This document shows, one piece after another, positions 10,221 to 19,477 of a DNA stretch of 55,090 nt (position 1 is the stretch's first letter; every line of letters starts with the position of its first letter). Made by a program: the position numbers and the translations under genes. Origin of the DNA: Aeromicrobium sp. (GTDB taxonomy: Bacteria > Actinomycetota > Actinomycetes > Propionibacteriales > Nocardioidaceae); contig JAOPXO010000053.1 in the NCBI GenBank assembly GCA_025965115.1, positions 1 to 55,090 of the forward strand, in the 5' to 3' direction. A model generated the notes under the pieces. It ran no database searches, was not told where the DNA came from, and saw only the letters and a program-made list of their open reading frames with translations.

Positions 10221-11131
10221 CAGAAGTAGCCCTCCTTCTTGCGGTCTTCCATCGCGGCTTCTGACGCCCGGTCATCGGCCCGCGTTGCCCCCCGCTCGGT
10301 GACGCGAGTGGCAGCGACCTCGGCAATCACGTCCTGGACGGTGATCGCATCGCTCGGGACCGCGCCTGTGCAGGACATGTCACCAACCGTGCGGTAGCGA
10401 ACCTGGCGCTTCTCGATGACCTCGCCGTCGCGAGGCTGGGAGAACTCGCCGATGCCGAGCAGCATGCCGTCGCGCTCGAAGACCTCGCGCTGGTGGGCGT
10501 AGTAGAGCTCGGGGAGTGGGATGTCCTCGGCACCGATGTACTGCCAGACGTCCAGCTCGGTCCAGTTGCTGAGCGGGAAGACGCGTACGTGCTCGCCGGG
10601 GCGATGACGTCCGTTGTAGAGATTCCAGAGCTCGGGACGCTGGTTGCGGGGATCCCATTGGCCGAATTCGTCGCGCAACGAGAAGACGCGCTCCTTGGCG
10701 CGAGCCTTCTCTTCATCGCGGCGGCCGCCGCCAAAGACTGCGTCGAACTTCAGATCGCTGATCGCATCGAGCAGCGGCTGAGTCTGGAGCTGATTGCGCG
10801 TGCCGTCGCTGCGTTCGCGGAGGCGTCCGTCGTCGATGTAGTCCTGGACGTATGCCACCTCGAGCCGCAGGCCAAGACGCTCGACCGTGGCGTCGCGATA
10901 GGCCAGCACCTCGGGAAAGTTGTGACCGGTGTCCACGTGGAGCACCGGGAACGGCACGGGTGACGGCCAGAACGCCTTGGCGGCGAGATGCAGCATCACC
11001 ACCGAGTCCTTGCCGCCCGAGAACAGCAGCACCGGCTTCTCGAACTCGGCGACGACCTCGCGAATGATGTGAATCGACTCGGATTCCAGCCACTCAAGCT
11101 GGGTCAGGCGGTGTTGGTCACTCAGGGTCAT
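10220..11131 (-). CDS. cysD: Sulfate adenylyltransferase subunit 2
   Basis: LFSGGKDSVVMLHLAAKAF PP-loop; coupled to cysN. Confidence 0.95.
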   Translation of the reverse strand: MTLSDQHRLTQLEWLESESIHIIREVVAEFEKPVLLFSGGKDSVVMLHLAAKAFWPSPVPFPVLHVDTGHNFPEVLAYRDATVERLGLRLEVAYVQDYIDDGRLRERSDGTRNQLQTQPLLDAISDLKFDAVFGGGRRDEEKARAKERVFSLRDEFGQWDPRNQRPELWNLYNGRHRPGEHVRVFPLSNWTELDVWQYIGAEDIPLPELYYAHQREVFERDGMLLGIGEFSQPRDGEVIEKRQVRYRTVGDMSCTGAVPSDAITVQDVIAEVAATRVTERGATRADDRASEAAMEDRKKEGYF

Positions 11132-11161
11132 CGGTGCCTTGTCGAATCGGGTTGGCGAGGC

Positions 11162-11959
11162 TCAAGCGTGCAGGCCGCACTCAGTCTTGTCGAGTCCGGT
11201 CCACCGCCCAGCGCGGGGGTCCTCGCCGGGAGCGACGCGGCGGGTGCAGGTGGCGCAGCCGATCGACGGGTATCCGTCGTTGACGAGCGGGTTGATGATG
11301 ACGTCATTTGCGTCGGCATAGTCGAGCAGCTCATCGAATGACCAGTCAGCGAGGGGGTTCACCTTCACGAGACCGTTCTTCTCGTCCCACGCGACGAATG
11401 GTGTGTTGGCGCGGGTCGGGCCCTCGTCCCGGCGTACGCCGGTGATCCAGACCTCGTAGCCCTGCAACGTCTCGCGCAGCGGCTGGACCTTACGCATGTC
11501 GCAGCACAGGGCGGGATCGCGCTCATAGAGTCTTTCGCCGAACTCGGCGTCCTGCTCTGCGACGCTTCGACGGGGCTTGACGTCGACGATCGTGAGCTGC
11601 ATCGAGGCCTCGACAGCGTCACGCGTGCCGATCGTCTCGGCGAAGTGATAGCCGGTCTCGAGGAACAGCGTGTCGACCCACGGCAGTTGCTTGGCAACGA
11701 CGTCTGGGAGCACCGCGTCGGCCATCGAGCACGCGACGGCGGTGCGGTAGCCGAACTCCTTGGCGACCCAGGCCAGGACTGTCTCGGTGTCTGCGTCGGC
11801 GAGCTCCACCGCGGCCGTCTCGGCCAGCGCGCGGAGCTCGTCGTTGGAGCGGCGCGGTGCGAGTAGAGCCTCGCGCTCGGCCAGGTGAGCGATGCGCTCG
11901 TCATCGTGCTCAATCTGACGCTCGCGACGTTCGGAGAGACTCAGGACTGCTTCTGGCAT
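11162..11959 (-). CDS. cysH: Adenylyl-sulfate reductase, Fe-S type
   Basis: PAPS/APS reductase family with CC...CxxC (LCCDMRKV, GCATC) and C-terminal ECGLHA; SD GGAGG before ATG 11959. Confidence 0.92.
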   Translation of the reverse strand: MPEAVLSLSERRERQIEHDDERIAHLAEREALLAPRRSNDELRALAETAAVELADADTETVLAWVAKEFGYRTAVACSMADAVLPDVVAKQLPWVDTLFLETGYHFAETIGTRDAVEASMQLTIVDVKPRRSVAEQDAEFGERLYERDPALCCDMRKVQPLRETLQGYEVWITGVRRDEGPTRANTPFVAWDEKNGLVKVNPLADWSFDELLDYADANDVIINPLVNDGYPSIGCATCTRRVAPGEDPRAGRWTGLDKTECGLHA

Positions 11960-12139
11960 GGCTAACCTCCTCCGAACACAACTCACGCAATCTTCGATCT
12001 ATGCCCAAGATTAGCCGTGCGTCCCAGCATGTGGAGAACCGTCCATATGGCGGAATCATCGCGTGCGCGTTAGAGCTGGCCGAAACGGGGTAGACAACCC
12101 GCGTGGCGACCGGCCACCAACTTGAGGGAGGACCAAACC

Positions 12140-12286
12140 ATGTGGGACACCATCTTGTGGATTGCCGCGGTGATCATCGGAATCTTCGGCGTGCTGCGAA
12201 TCATCCAGCGTGACTTCATCTATGGCGCAGTGTTGATCGTCATCGCCCTGCTGGTCGGTCCGGGAGGCGTGAGCATCTTCAGCTGA
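12140..12286 (+). CDS. GPGG-motif small membrane protein (48 aa)
   Basis: MWDTILWIAAVIIGIFGVLRIIQRDFIYGAVLIVIALLVGPGGVSIFS, SD GGGAGGACC; absent from the ORF track (<60 aa). Confidence 0.8.
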   Translation: MWDTILWIAAVIIGIFGVLRIIQRDFIYGAVLIVIALLVGPGGVSIFS

Positions 12287-12324
12287 CCCGCCCGTTGCGG
12301 GTCGTGAGGTCGTACGCTCCACGT

Positions 12325-12948
12325 ATGGCGCGGTTCATCGACATTCACCCCGACAATCCGCAACAACGCAATGTCGATCAGGCCGCCGCGATCCTCCAGG
12401 AAGGCGGCCTGATCGCCTATCCGACTGACTCGGGCTATGCCCTTGGAGCCCAGCTCGGCAACAAGGACGCACTCGACCGAATCCGTACGATCAGGCGGCT
12501 CGACGCCAAGCACCACTTCACGTTGGTCTGCAAGGACTTTGCCCAGCTCGGCCAGTTCGTGCACGTGGACAACTCGATCTTTCGGGCGATCAAGGCATCG
12601 ACGCCCGGTCCCTACACGTTCATCCTGCCAGCGACGTCTGAGGTTCCGCGCCGGCTCCTGCACCCCAAGAAGAAGACGGTGGGCGTACGCATCCCGGACC
12701 ACCGCGTCGTGCAGGCACTCCTGGCCGCACTTGGGGAGCCGCTGCTGTCGACCACGTTGATCCTGCCCGACACCGAGGCACCCATGACGACCGCGTGGGA
12801 GATCTCGGAGGCGCTGGATGGCCAGATCGACGCGGTGATCGACTCCGGCGAAGACATCCTGGCCGAGCCGACCACCGTGGTCGACTTCTCCGACGGTTTC
12901 GCGGAGGTCCTCCGGGTGGGTGCCGGCGACCCATCGAGGTTCGAGTGA
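12325..12948 (+). CDS. yciO: YrdC/Sua5-domain protein, YciO type
   Basis: FIDIHPDNPQQR...GLIAYPTDSGYALG...TPGPYTFIL...EVPRRLL resembles E. coli YciO. Confidence 0.85.
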   Translation: MARFIDIHPDNPQQRNVDQAAAILQEGGLIAYPTDSGYALGAQLGNKDALDRIRTIRRLDAKHHFTLVCKDFAQLGQFVHVDNSIFRAIKASTPGPYTFILPATSEVPRRLLHPKKKTVGVRIPDHRVVQALLAALGEPLLSTTLILPDTEAPMTTAWEISEALDGQIDAVIDSGEDILAEPTTVVDFSDGFAEVLRVGAGDPSRFE

Positions 12949-13619
12949 GCACACCGACCGTCGTGCTCGTGCCCGGCGCCGGGGGAGTGGCGGCCTTCTG
13001 GCACCTGGTTCAGGCGGGCTTGACCAGTCGGGGACTCGAAAGCATTGCGGTCGACCTCCCGGGTGATGACCCAGAGGCCGGACTACCTGCATACGTCGAT
13101 CTGATCACCGATGCGGCAGCCGGGCTCGACGAGGTGGTGATGGTCGCCCAGTCTCTGGGCGGGTTCAGTGCCTCGTGGGCGGCTGATCGGTTGCCGACGT
13201 CGGCACTCGTGCTGCTCAACGCGATGATTCCGCTGCCCGGCGAGACGGCAGGGGAGTGGTGGGGTGCCACGGGCTCGCAGGAGGCTCTGCGTGCCCTTGC
13301 ACTTCGTGAGGGCCGCGAGCCTGATCCGTTCGATGCGGACACGTACTTCCTCCATGACGTGCCGCCTGACGCGCTCGCTCCGGTCGGTGAGCGTGCCGAG
13401 AACGACGCGGTGTTCGTCACGCCGTGGGGTCTGACCGCCTGGCCGCCCGTGCCGACGAGAGTCCTGGCCGGCCGCGACGATCGGTTCTTCCCGTACGACT
13501 TCCAGCAGCGTGTGGCGCTCGAGCGACTCGGCCTCGACGTCGAGCCAGTTCCCGGCGGGCACCTCGCGGCACTCAGCAACCCCGATGCGGTCGTCGAGGC
13601 GATCGGCTCCAACATCTGA
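12945..13619 (+). CDS. Alpha/beta hydrolase
   Basis: LVPGAGGVAAFW...MVAQSLGGFSA; GTG overlaps upstream TGA. Confidence 0.82.
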   Translation: MSTPTVVLVPGAGGVAAFWHLVQAGLTSRGLESIAVDLPGDDPEAGLPAYVDLITDAAAGLDEVVMVAQSLGGFSASWAADRLPTSALVLLNAMIPLPGETAGEWWGATGSQEALRALALREGREPDPFDADTYFLHDVPPDALAPVGERAENDAVFVTPWGLTAWPPVPTRVLAGRDDRFFPYDFQQRVALERLGLDVEPVPGGHLAALSNPDAVVEAIGSNI

Positions 13620-13646
13620 TCCATCCATCACCACGAGAGGCACATC

Positions 13647-14018
13647 ATGGTCAGCTATCACCGCCCGTTCAGCGGATTCTCGGTCAGCGACATCGCCGCC
13701 GCGAAGGACTTCTACAGCAATGTCCTCGGCCTGGACTTCACTGAGTCAAACGGGATGCTCCAGCTCGATGTCGGCGACGGCCACACGGTGCTGGTCTACC
13801 CGAAGGGGGACGCCCACGTCCCGGCGACATTCACGGTGTTGAATCTGCCGGTCGACGATGTCACCGGCGCCGTGCGCGAGCTGGCCGGCAAGGGAGTGAC
13901 GTTCGCCCGCTATGACGGTATGACTCAGGACGAGGACGGCGTCATGAAGGGCAATGGACCCGATATCGCGTGGTTCACCGACCCGGCCGGCAATGTCATG
14001 TCGATTGTGGCGTCCTGA
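13647..14018 (+). CDS. VOC/glyoxalase family protein
   Basis: FSVSDIAAAKDFYSNVLGLDF...WFTDPAGNVMSIV. Confidence 0.85.
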   Translation: MVSYHRPFSGFSVSDIAAAKDFYSNVLGLDFTESNGMLQLDVGDGHTVLVYPKGDAHVPATFTVLNLPVDDVTGAVRELAGKGVTFARYDGMTQDEDGVMKGNGPDIAWFTDPAGNVMSIVAS

Positions 14019-14544
14019 GGTCGAGACCGTACAGCGCCTTGGTGCCGTCGATCTCCGGAGCGATGATCTGCCACCCGCGACCGGTGTAGAGGCGGGCGGC
14101 CGCGCCGCCATCGGGCTCGGTGGCCAGCAGCGCACGATCCTGCGGAAGCCCCGTGACGAGCTCGTCGTGCAGCAGGCCGGCGATGCCCTGGCCCCGGTGC
14201 GCGGGATCGACCACGATGTCCACGAGCTCGAAGTGGTTGCCGACCCACGCATCGACGATGTCGGCGGGCGCGGCGCCCGCGAGCCAGTCGCTCCAGAACT
14301 GACCGCGCTTGCCGGTGAAGCCATAGCCATACCCCGAGATCTCGTCGCCAGTCGTGGCGAGCACGAGCTTGAAGCCATCGCGCCGGGCGTGCCGCGGGAT
14401 CGTCGAGTTGGCGAAGTTCTGCGCGTCCAGCCGACTCTCGGGGAGGCCTGGGTCGCCGTACGCCGCAAGGTAGACGTCCGAGAGAGACTCCTGAACTGTC
14501 CGATTGACCTGCCTGCGGCCGAGCACCTTCACCGTGGTCGTCAT
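13996..14544 (-). CDS. GNAT family N-acetyltransferase
   Basis: VDIVVDPAHRGQGIAGLLHDELV; start at MTTTVKV (14544). Confidence 0.8.
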   Translation of the reverse strand: MTTTVKVLGRRQVNRTVQESLSDVYLAAYGDPGLPESRLDAQNFANSTIPRHARRDGFKLVLATTGDEISGYGYGFTGKRGQFWSDWLAGAAPADIVDAWVGNHFELVDIVVDPAHRGQGIAGLLHDELVTGLPQDRALLATEPDGGAAARLYTGRGWQIIAPEIDGTKALYGLDLRTPQST

Positions 14545-14573
14545 GACAGGTTCAAGCCGTTCGGGGCCCACAA

Positions 14574-15203
14574 TCATCCCTCCGAGGGTGTGAAGCGATC
14601 GACCAGGCGCCGGAACCACGACGTACGTGCGTCGCCGGCGGCCTGGCTGCGCTGTTGCGCGAGCACGTCCTGCTGGTGAGCGCGGCGGGTCGCTCGGCGT
14701 GACGACCACTCCGCGATCTCGTGATCGATATCGCGCAGGGGGGTGACGACCGGAGGACCACCGGTGAGCTGTCGGCGGGCGTCGATGATCCGAGCGTTGA
14801 AGTCTTCGAGCGTGCGACGGACGCCGTCCTCGGTCGCCTCGTTGTCGAGCACCTCGTTGAGCACATCGTTCTCCTTGCGTAGGGCAAGAGCGGGTGGGAG
14901 GACACCGGTGATGCGTTCACGTTCGATCAGGCGCTTGAGCCACCAGTCCGGATCGTGCGGTCCGTCAATGCCCGGAATCGGCTTGCCAGCCCCGGGGAGG
15001 TTGTCGAACTCGCCTCGGGCGATGGCCTCACGAATCTGTGCGTCGACCCAGAGCGTCTGATTTTCGACCCGTCGGGCGCGCTGGACTGCCGCATCAGCCT
15101 CTGGGGCAATGTCGTCAGGCGTTTCCGTGGCGGCTGAGGTCTCGGCGGCCTCTTCTTCGAGGCGCTGCTGGTATTCGAAGCGCTTGCGGTCGGCTGCGCT
15201 CAT
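14574..15203 (-). CDS. DUF1992 (DnaJ-C28 homologue) domain protein
   Basis: QIREAIARGEFDNLPGAGKPI...DPDWWLKRLIERE; SD AGGAGG before ATG 15203. Confidence 0.85.
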   Translation of the reverse strand: MSAADRKRFEYQQRLEEEAAETSAATETPDDIAPEADAAVQRARRVENQTLWVDAQIREAIARGEFDNLPGAGKPIPGIDGPHDPDWWLKRLIERERITGVLPPALALRKENDVLNEVLDNEATEDGVRRTLEDFNARIIDARRQLTGGPPVVTPLRDIDHEIAEWSSRRATRRAHQQDVLAQQRSQAAGDARTSWFRRLVDRFTPSEG

Positions 15204-15234
15204 CAGGATCACCCTCCTGGTCGTGTCTTCGAGC

Positions 15235-15867
15235 CTAGTCGCAGCGCCGCAAGCGGACCACCGCGTCGATCAGATCGGTCATCTCGCCGTGGTGCATTGC
15301 CGTACGTTCTCGGGTCTCCGCCACCTCGGTGACCCAGTCATCGGTCGAAAAGAGAGCAGTGATCTCGTTTGGTGTGTAGAACCGGCCGGCAAGCGTCGGT
15401 GTCATCGAGGGTGTCAGGCAATGGCCAACGATCAGGAGCTGGCCGCCCGGCTTGACGGCGTCTCCGAGGCCGCGCATGAAGATGCTGCGCTCCGGATCGG
15501 CAAGTTGAAAGAACTGAGCCGACACCAGGTCGTACGAGGCGGGGGACGGGGGAGCGGAGATCAGGTCGCGGACCTCGAAGGTCACGGAGACGCCGGCATC
15601 CGCGGCGTGCGCGCGGGCCCGGTCGAGTGCCAGCGGTGAGATGTCGACCGCTGTGACATCCCATCCGCACTGGGCGAGCCACACGGCATCGGCTCCTTCG
15701 CCGCAGCCGACATCGAGCGCGGAGCCGGGGGAGAGGTCCGTGACCTCGGCGAGGAGTTGGGCATTGGGCTGACCGCTCCAGATGGTCTGGCGCTCGGCGT
15801 ATGTCGCATCCCAGAATTCGCTGCCCATCTCCTCGATCGACGGTTCGTGGTGATCGTGGTGGGTCAT
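15235..15867 (-). CDS. Class I SAM-dependent methyltransferase
   Basis: ALDVGCGEGADAVWLAQCGWDVTAVDIS. Confidence 0.85.
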   Translation of the reverse strand: MTHHDHHEPSIEEMGSEFWDATYAERQTIWSGQPNAQLLAEVTDLSPGSALDVGCGEGADAVWLAQCGWDVTAVDISPLALDRARAHAADAGVSVTFEVRDLISAPPSPASYDLVSAQFFQLADPERSIFMRGLGDAVKPGGQLLIVGHCLTPSMTPTLAGRFYTPNEITALFSTDDWVTEVAETRERTAMHHGEMTDLIDAVVRLRRCD

Positions 15868-15874
15868 GCAGTCA

Positions 15875-15897
15875 TTGTCAGTGGCTCGGCCTAGCGT
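15875..15897 (+). promoter_or_regulatory. PafBC/RecA-NDp-type DNA-damage promoter motif
   Basis: TTGTCAGTG-GCTCGGCC(N8)-TAGCGT matches TTGTCRGTG-N8-TANNNT exactly. Confidence 0.7.
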
Positions 15898-15935
15898 GGG
15901 CAATGGATGGCGACCAACCAGCAGAGGAGATTGTC

Positions 15936-16490
15936 ATGACGAACCTGACCGATCGACCGACCACCGCCCTGATGGTGATCGACGTCCAGAACGGAGTCGT
16001 CGCCGAGGCACACCAGCGCGACGCGGTCGTTGCCAATATTCGAAGTCTCGTCGACAAGGCTCGTGACGAAGGCATTCCGGTCGTCTGGGTGCAGCACTCC
16101 GATGACGGGTTGGTGAAGGGGAGCGATGACTGGGCCTACGTCCCAGAGCTCCCGCGGCTCGACTCGGAGCCCTTGGTGCACAAGTCGTACGGCGACTCAT
16201 TTGAGGGCACTGATCTGGAGGACGTGCTGGCCAAGGCCGGGGTTGGTCGCCTGGTGGTGGCCGGAGCGGAGACGGATGCCTGCATACGCTCGACGATCCA
16301 TGGCGCGTTCACGCGCGGTTACGACGTGACGCTGGTGGGCGACGCGCATACGACCAATGACAACAGCGAATGGGGCGCGCCGCCGCCCGATCAGGTCATC
16401 GCGCACACCAACCTCTACTGGCAATATCACTCGGCGCCCGGCCGCACGGCCGGAGTATCAACGACCACGGACGTGAGCTTCAGCGTCTAG
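15936..16490 (+). CDS. Isochorismatase-family cysteine hydrolase
   Basis: ALMVIDVQNGVV...VAGAETDACIRSTIHGAFTRGYDVTLVGDAHTT; SD GAGGAG. In-frame alternative start ATG 15903. Confidence 0.85.
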   Translation: MTNLTDRPTTALMVIDVQNGVVAEAHQRDAVVANIRSLVDKARDEGIPVVWVQHSDDGLVKGSDDWAYVPELPRLDSEPLVHKSYGDSFEGTDLEDVLAKAGVGRLVVAGAETDACIRSTIHGAFTRGYDVTLVGDAHTTNDNSEWGAPPPDQVIAHTNLYWQYHSAPGRTAGVSTTTDVSFSV

Positions 16491-16543
16491 GTGGAGAGGG
16501 GATCCGAATCGCGGTCGATCGGCCAATACCTACGTTAGTTGAC

Positions 16544-16557
16544 ATAATGTGCATTAT
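16544..16557. promoter_or_regulatory. Operator-like palindrome ATAATG-TG-CATTAT
   Basis: Perfect 6-bp arms in an AT-rich patch upstream of the 16613 lipoprotein. Confidence 0.45.
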
Positions 16558-16612
16558 CGGACAAAGGGCGTTCGCGGGACGCCGGGCCTATGGTCCGGGT
16601 TCAATGAGAGCC

Positions 16613-17056
16613 ATGTGGCGACCCTCCCTAGCAATTTTCCTGCTTTCGATCGGAATCGCTGCGGTGCTTGTGGGATGCGGTGGATCGGACAAGGCGCCGT
16701 CGCCGCTGAACCCACTGAAATCGCTACAGGACCCGAGTTCCTCGGTGTTCGTCGACAAAAATCTCCACGCGGTGCTGAACAAACAGGGCGTCGGGCCGGC
16801 AACATTCACCTTTGCAAAACCCACGAGTCCAGACGTTCAGTTCTGGGTGAACTGCACCCCTGACAGCAAGTTCACGGTGACGATGGGCAGCTTTTTCAAG
16901 GCAGGATGCGAACGGGTGAACGGCGCATCTGGCGGGATTCCCGTGAAGGCCGAGTTGTCGCCTGACGGACGACTCACCGCAAAACTGGAGATTCCGCACG
17001 GCGTGCACTACTGGATCGTCGGAATCCCCTTTGATCCTGACAATCCTGACCAATAG
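16613..17056 (+). CDS. Putative lipoprotein
   Basis: MWRPSLAIFLLSIGIAAVLVGCGGSDK signal with lipobox. Confidence 0.7.
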   Translation: MWRPSLAIFLLSIGIAAVLVGCGGSDKAPSPLNPLKSLQDPSSSVFVDKNLHAVLNKQGVGPATFTFAKPTSPDVQFWVNCTPDSKFTVTMGSFFKAGCERVNGASGGIPVKAELSPDGRLTAKLEIPHGVHYWIVGIPFDPDNPDQ

Positions 17057-17116
17057 GCATCCGGCTGGAAGTCGCCCCATCTGTCACGTTCTGCCCGGCT
17101 ACCTCGTTTGTGGGGT

Positions 17117-17518
17117 ATGACCACACGCATTCATCAGGCGATTCTGCTGATTTTGGCCGGCACTGGCGCAATTGTCGGTGTCTGGGCGACCGGATGGCCC
17201 AAGGGTTTCTACGATGCATTTCCCGGCTTCGGCCGTCACTGGGTCAGCATGGACGGCCCGTACAACGAGCATCTTGTCCGCGACGTCGGGGCGGCCTATC
17301 TGGCGCTGACAGTCCTGGCCTTCTACGCGCTGCGCAAGGCGCTTCCCGAGCTCGTTCGTGCCGCCGGAGCTGCCTGGCTGGTCTTCGGCGTCCTACATCT
17401 CGCGTACCACGTGGGCCACCTGGGGATGTGTGGGACGACCGACAAGATCCTCAACGTGGTGGCGCTCGGCGGATCGGTCGTGCTCGCTGCGGCGCTTCTC
17501 GTCCGTGCGTGCGATTGA
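17117..17518 (+). CDS. Membrane protein of unknown function
   Basis: Start MTTRIHQAILLILAG at 17117; four hydrophobic segments. Confidence 0.65.
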   Translation: MTTRIHQAILLILAGTGAIVGVWATGWPKGFYDAFPGFGRHWVSMDGPYNEHLVRDVGAAYLALTVLAFYALRKALPELVRAAGAAWLVFGVLHLAYHVGHLGMCGTTDKILNVVALGGSVVLAAALLVRACD

Positions 17519-17551
17519 TCGCGAGCAGGACGCGAGCGTTGTTGGTGGGGT

Positions 17552-18184
17552 TCAGGCGCCGGGAGTGACCGGACCGAGATAGCTGAGTGTCATCTCGACC
17601 ATCTCGTCGATGAACTTCTCGCGCGGGATCGCCGGCTGCTCGAGCACGTATTGGATGGTCAGGTGCTCCACCATCCGCACCAGAATCCATGCTGACGTCG
17701 CGGGTTCATCCACCCGCGTCTGAGACTTGTTGATCGACAGATAGGCGGTCACCAGATCGCTGATGCGCTGCTCGAGGGCTGTGGTCCAGCTGCCGAACTG
17801 CGCGCGCGGCAGCACCTCCACGACGAGCCGCAGGTACTCGATGTTCTCGCTCAAGACATCGAGAAGTCCGGTGAATGCAGCGCGTACGAGCTCAGGCCCG
17901 GGCTCGTCAAGCCGGTCGGCGAGCACGGCGGTCAGTTCGGTCGACAGATCCGCGGCATACCGATCGATCACCGCGGCCAGGATCGTCTCTTTGTCGGGAA
18001 AATATTGATACAACGAGCCCGGGCTGATGTCGGCCTCATCGGCCACCCGGTTGGTGGTGGTCCGCTCATACCCGTCACGCAGAAGCACTCGCTGACCTGC
18101 AGCGATGATGCGTTCGACCATTTCGCGCGAACGTTCCTGCTGAGGTGTGCGGCGCAGATCGCGCGCTGTTGGAGGGCGTGGCAT
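17552..18184 (-). CDS. TetR family transcriptional regulator
   Basis: N-terminal HTH: RDGYERTTTNRVADEADISPGSLYQYFPDKETILAAVI. Confidence 0.9.
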   Translation of the reverse strand: MPRPPTARDLRRTPQQERSREMVERIIAAGQRVLLRDGYERTTTNRVADEADISPGSLYQYFPDKETILAAVIDRYAADLSTELTAVLADRLDEPGPELVRAAFTGLLDVLSENIEYLRLVVEVLPRAQFGSWTTALEQRISDLVTAYLSINKSQTRVDEPATSAWILVRMVEHLTIQYVLEQPAIPREKFIDEMVEMTLSYLGPVTPGA

Positions 18185-18198
18185 ATGCGAATTGTATG

Positions 18199-18212
18199 CG
18201 AGCAATTGCTCG
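18199..18212. promoter_or_regulatory. Perfect 14-bp palindrome, candidate TetR operator
   Basis: CGAGCAATTGCTCG between the divergent TetR and DUF2236 genes. Confidence 0.6.
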
Positions 18213-18227
18213 TGTCACGATCTAACG

Positions 18228-19445
18228 GTGACTACAGACACCAGCATGGCCCTGCCGACCCGGTTCCGCTCCGGCGAAGAACGTGGCGCACGACTCGGGC
18301 GGGTGCTCAAGACCGTCGGCCGGGTGAAGTCGGTCAACGAGGAACAGATGGCTCGGATCGGCACGCGATTCCTGGAGCGGGACGAGATCGGTGCAACTCT
18401 CGCCCTGGCGATGCGCTCCACCGGGGAGGACAAGGTCTCGATGGCGCAGTTCCATCAGGCGCTCGTCCATGGAATCGGCACGGTTGAGTCCGCTCCCCCG
18501 GCGCTCCGCGATTTCTTCGCGGCCGTTGACGCCGTGCCGGAGTGGCTGGACTTCGATCTGGTCAACGAGGGTGCACGCGTCTATCGACGGTCCGGCAAGA
18601 CCGGCGCGGACGTCCTGCTGCAGCTGTCATTGCTCGGGGGCTACCGATTCGGCGGTCCGACCGACTTGCTGGTCGCGACTGGTGGCCTCACCGGCGACAC
18701 GACGATGCGCCGCCTTGGCGAGACCCAGAAATGGGGCGTCGCGGTGTCCGAGCACGATGCGATGCGTCGGGACGGTGAAGGTTTCCAGCTCACGGTCCAC
18801 GTACGCCTGATGCATGCCCTGGTCAACCACCGGTTCGAAGGCGGGGATCGGTGGGACACCGCAACCTGGGGCCTGCCGATCAACCAATCGGATCAGGCCG
18901 CGACATTGGGGCTGTTCAACGGCGTCTTCTTGCTCGGTGTGCGCTCGCTGGGCGTGCGGATCACCGCCGCGGAGTCACGAGCCGTCATGCACCTGTGGAA
19001 ATACGTGGGTTGGCTGATGGGCGTCAACGATGACTGGTTGTTCGACGCCGAGCGCGATCAGCACGCGTTCAACTACCACGTACTTCTTGCGCAATCGGAC
19101 ATCACCGAGGCCGGTCCGCAGCTCGCGAACGGGATCCTCGACGCCCAGTCCCAGCTGCACTTCGCACGCTTCGAGCGTGTCGGTCGCGCGTACACGCGCG
19201 CTCGGCTGCTGAGCATGTTGCGGCCGTTCCTGGGCAAGGAGAGCATGCGCGAGCTCAGGCTGCCGGTCCGGTTGCCGTGGGCGACCTTCGTGGTGCTGGT
19301 GCCGAATCTGGTCAACCATCACCTGTTGGGACGGACGGCATGGGGCGAGCGACGACTGCAGGCCAGGGCGACGAAGGCGCGCAACACGATCATGTTTCGC
19401 CACTTCGGACCCGACGCTCCCGAGATCGGCAAGATCGCGGCCTGA
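18228..19445 (+). CDS. Oxygenase MpaB/latex-clearing-protein-like (DUF2236)
   Basis: TGDTTMRRLGETQKWGVAV...FQLTVHVRLMHALVNHRF...DAQSQLHF typical of DUF2236/Lcp family. Confidence 0.75.
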   Translation: MTTDTSMALPTRFRSGEERGARLGRVLKTVGRVKSVNEEQMARIGTRFLERDEIGATLALAMRSTGEDKVSMAQFHQALVHGIGTVESAPPALRDFFAAVDAVPEWLDFDLVNEGARVYRRSGKTGADVLLQLSLLGGYRFGGPTDLLVATGGLTGDTTMRRLGETQKWGVAVSEHDAMRRDGEGFQLTVHVRLMHALVNHRFEGGDRWDTATWGLPINQSDQAATLGLFNGVFLLGVRSLGVRITAAESRAVMHLWKYVGWLMGVNDDWLFDAERDQHAFNYHVLLAQSDITEAGPQLANGILDAQSQLHFARFERVGRAYTRARLLSMLRPFLGKESMRELRLPVRLPWATFVVLVPNLVNHHLLGRTAWGERRLQARATKARNTIMFRHFGPDAPEIGKIAA

Positions 19446-19477
19446 GCCGTCGGGCACCGCGGTCGTACACTCGCTGC

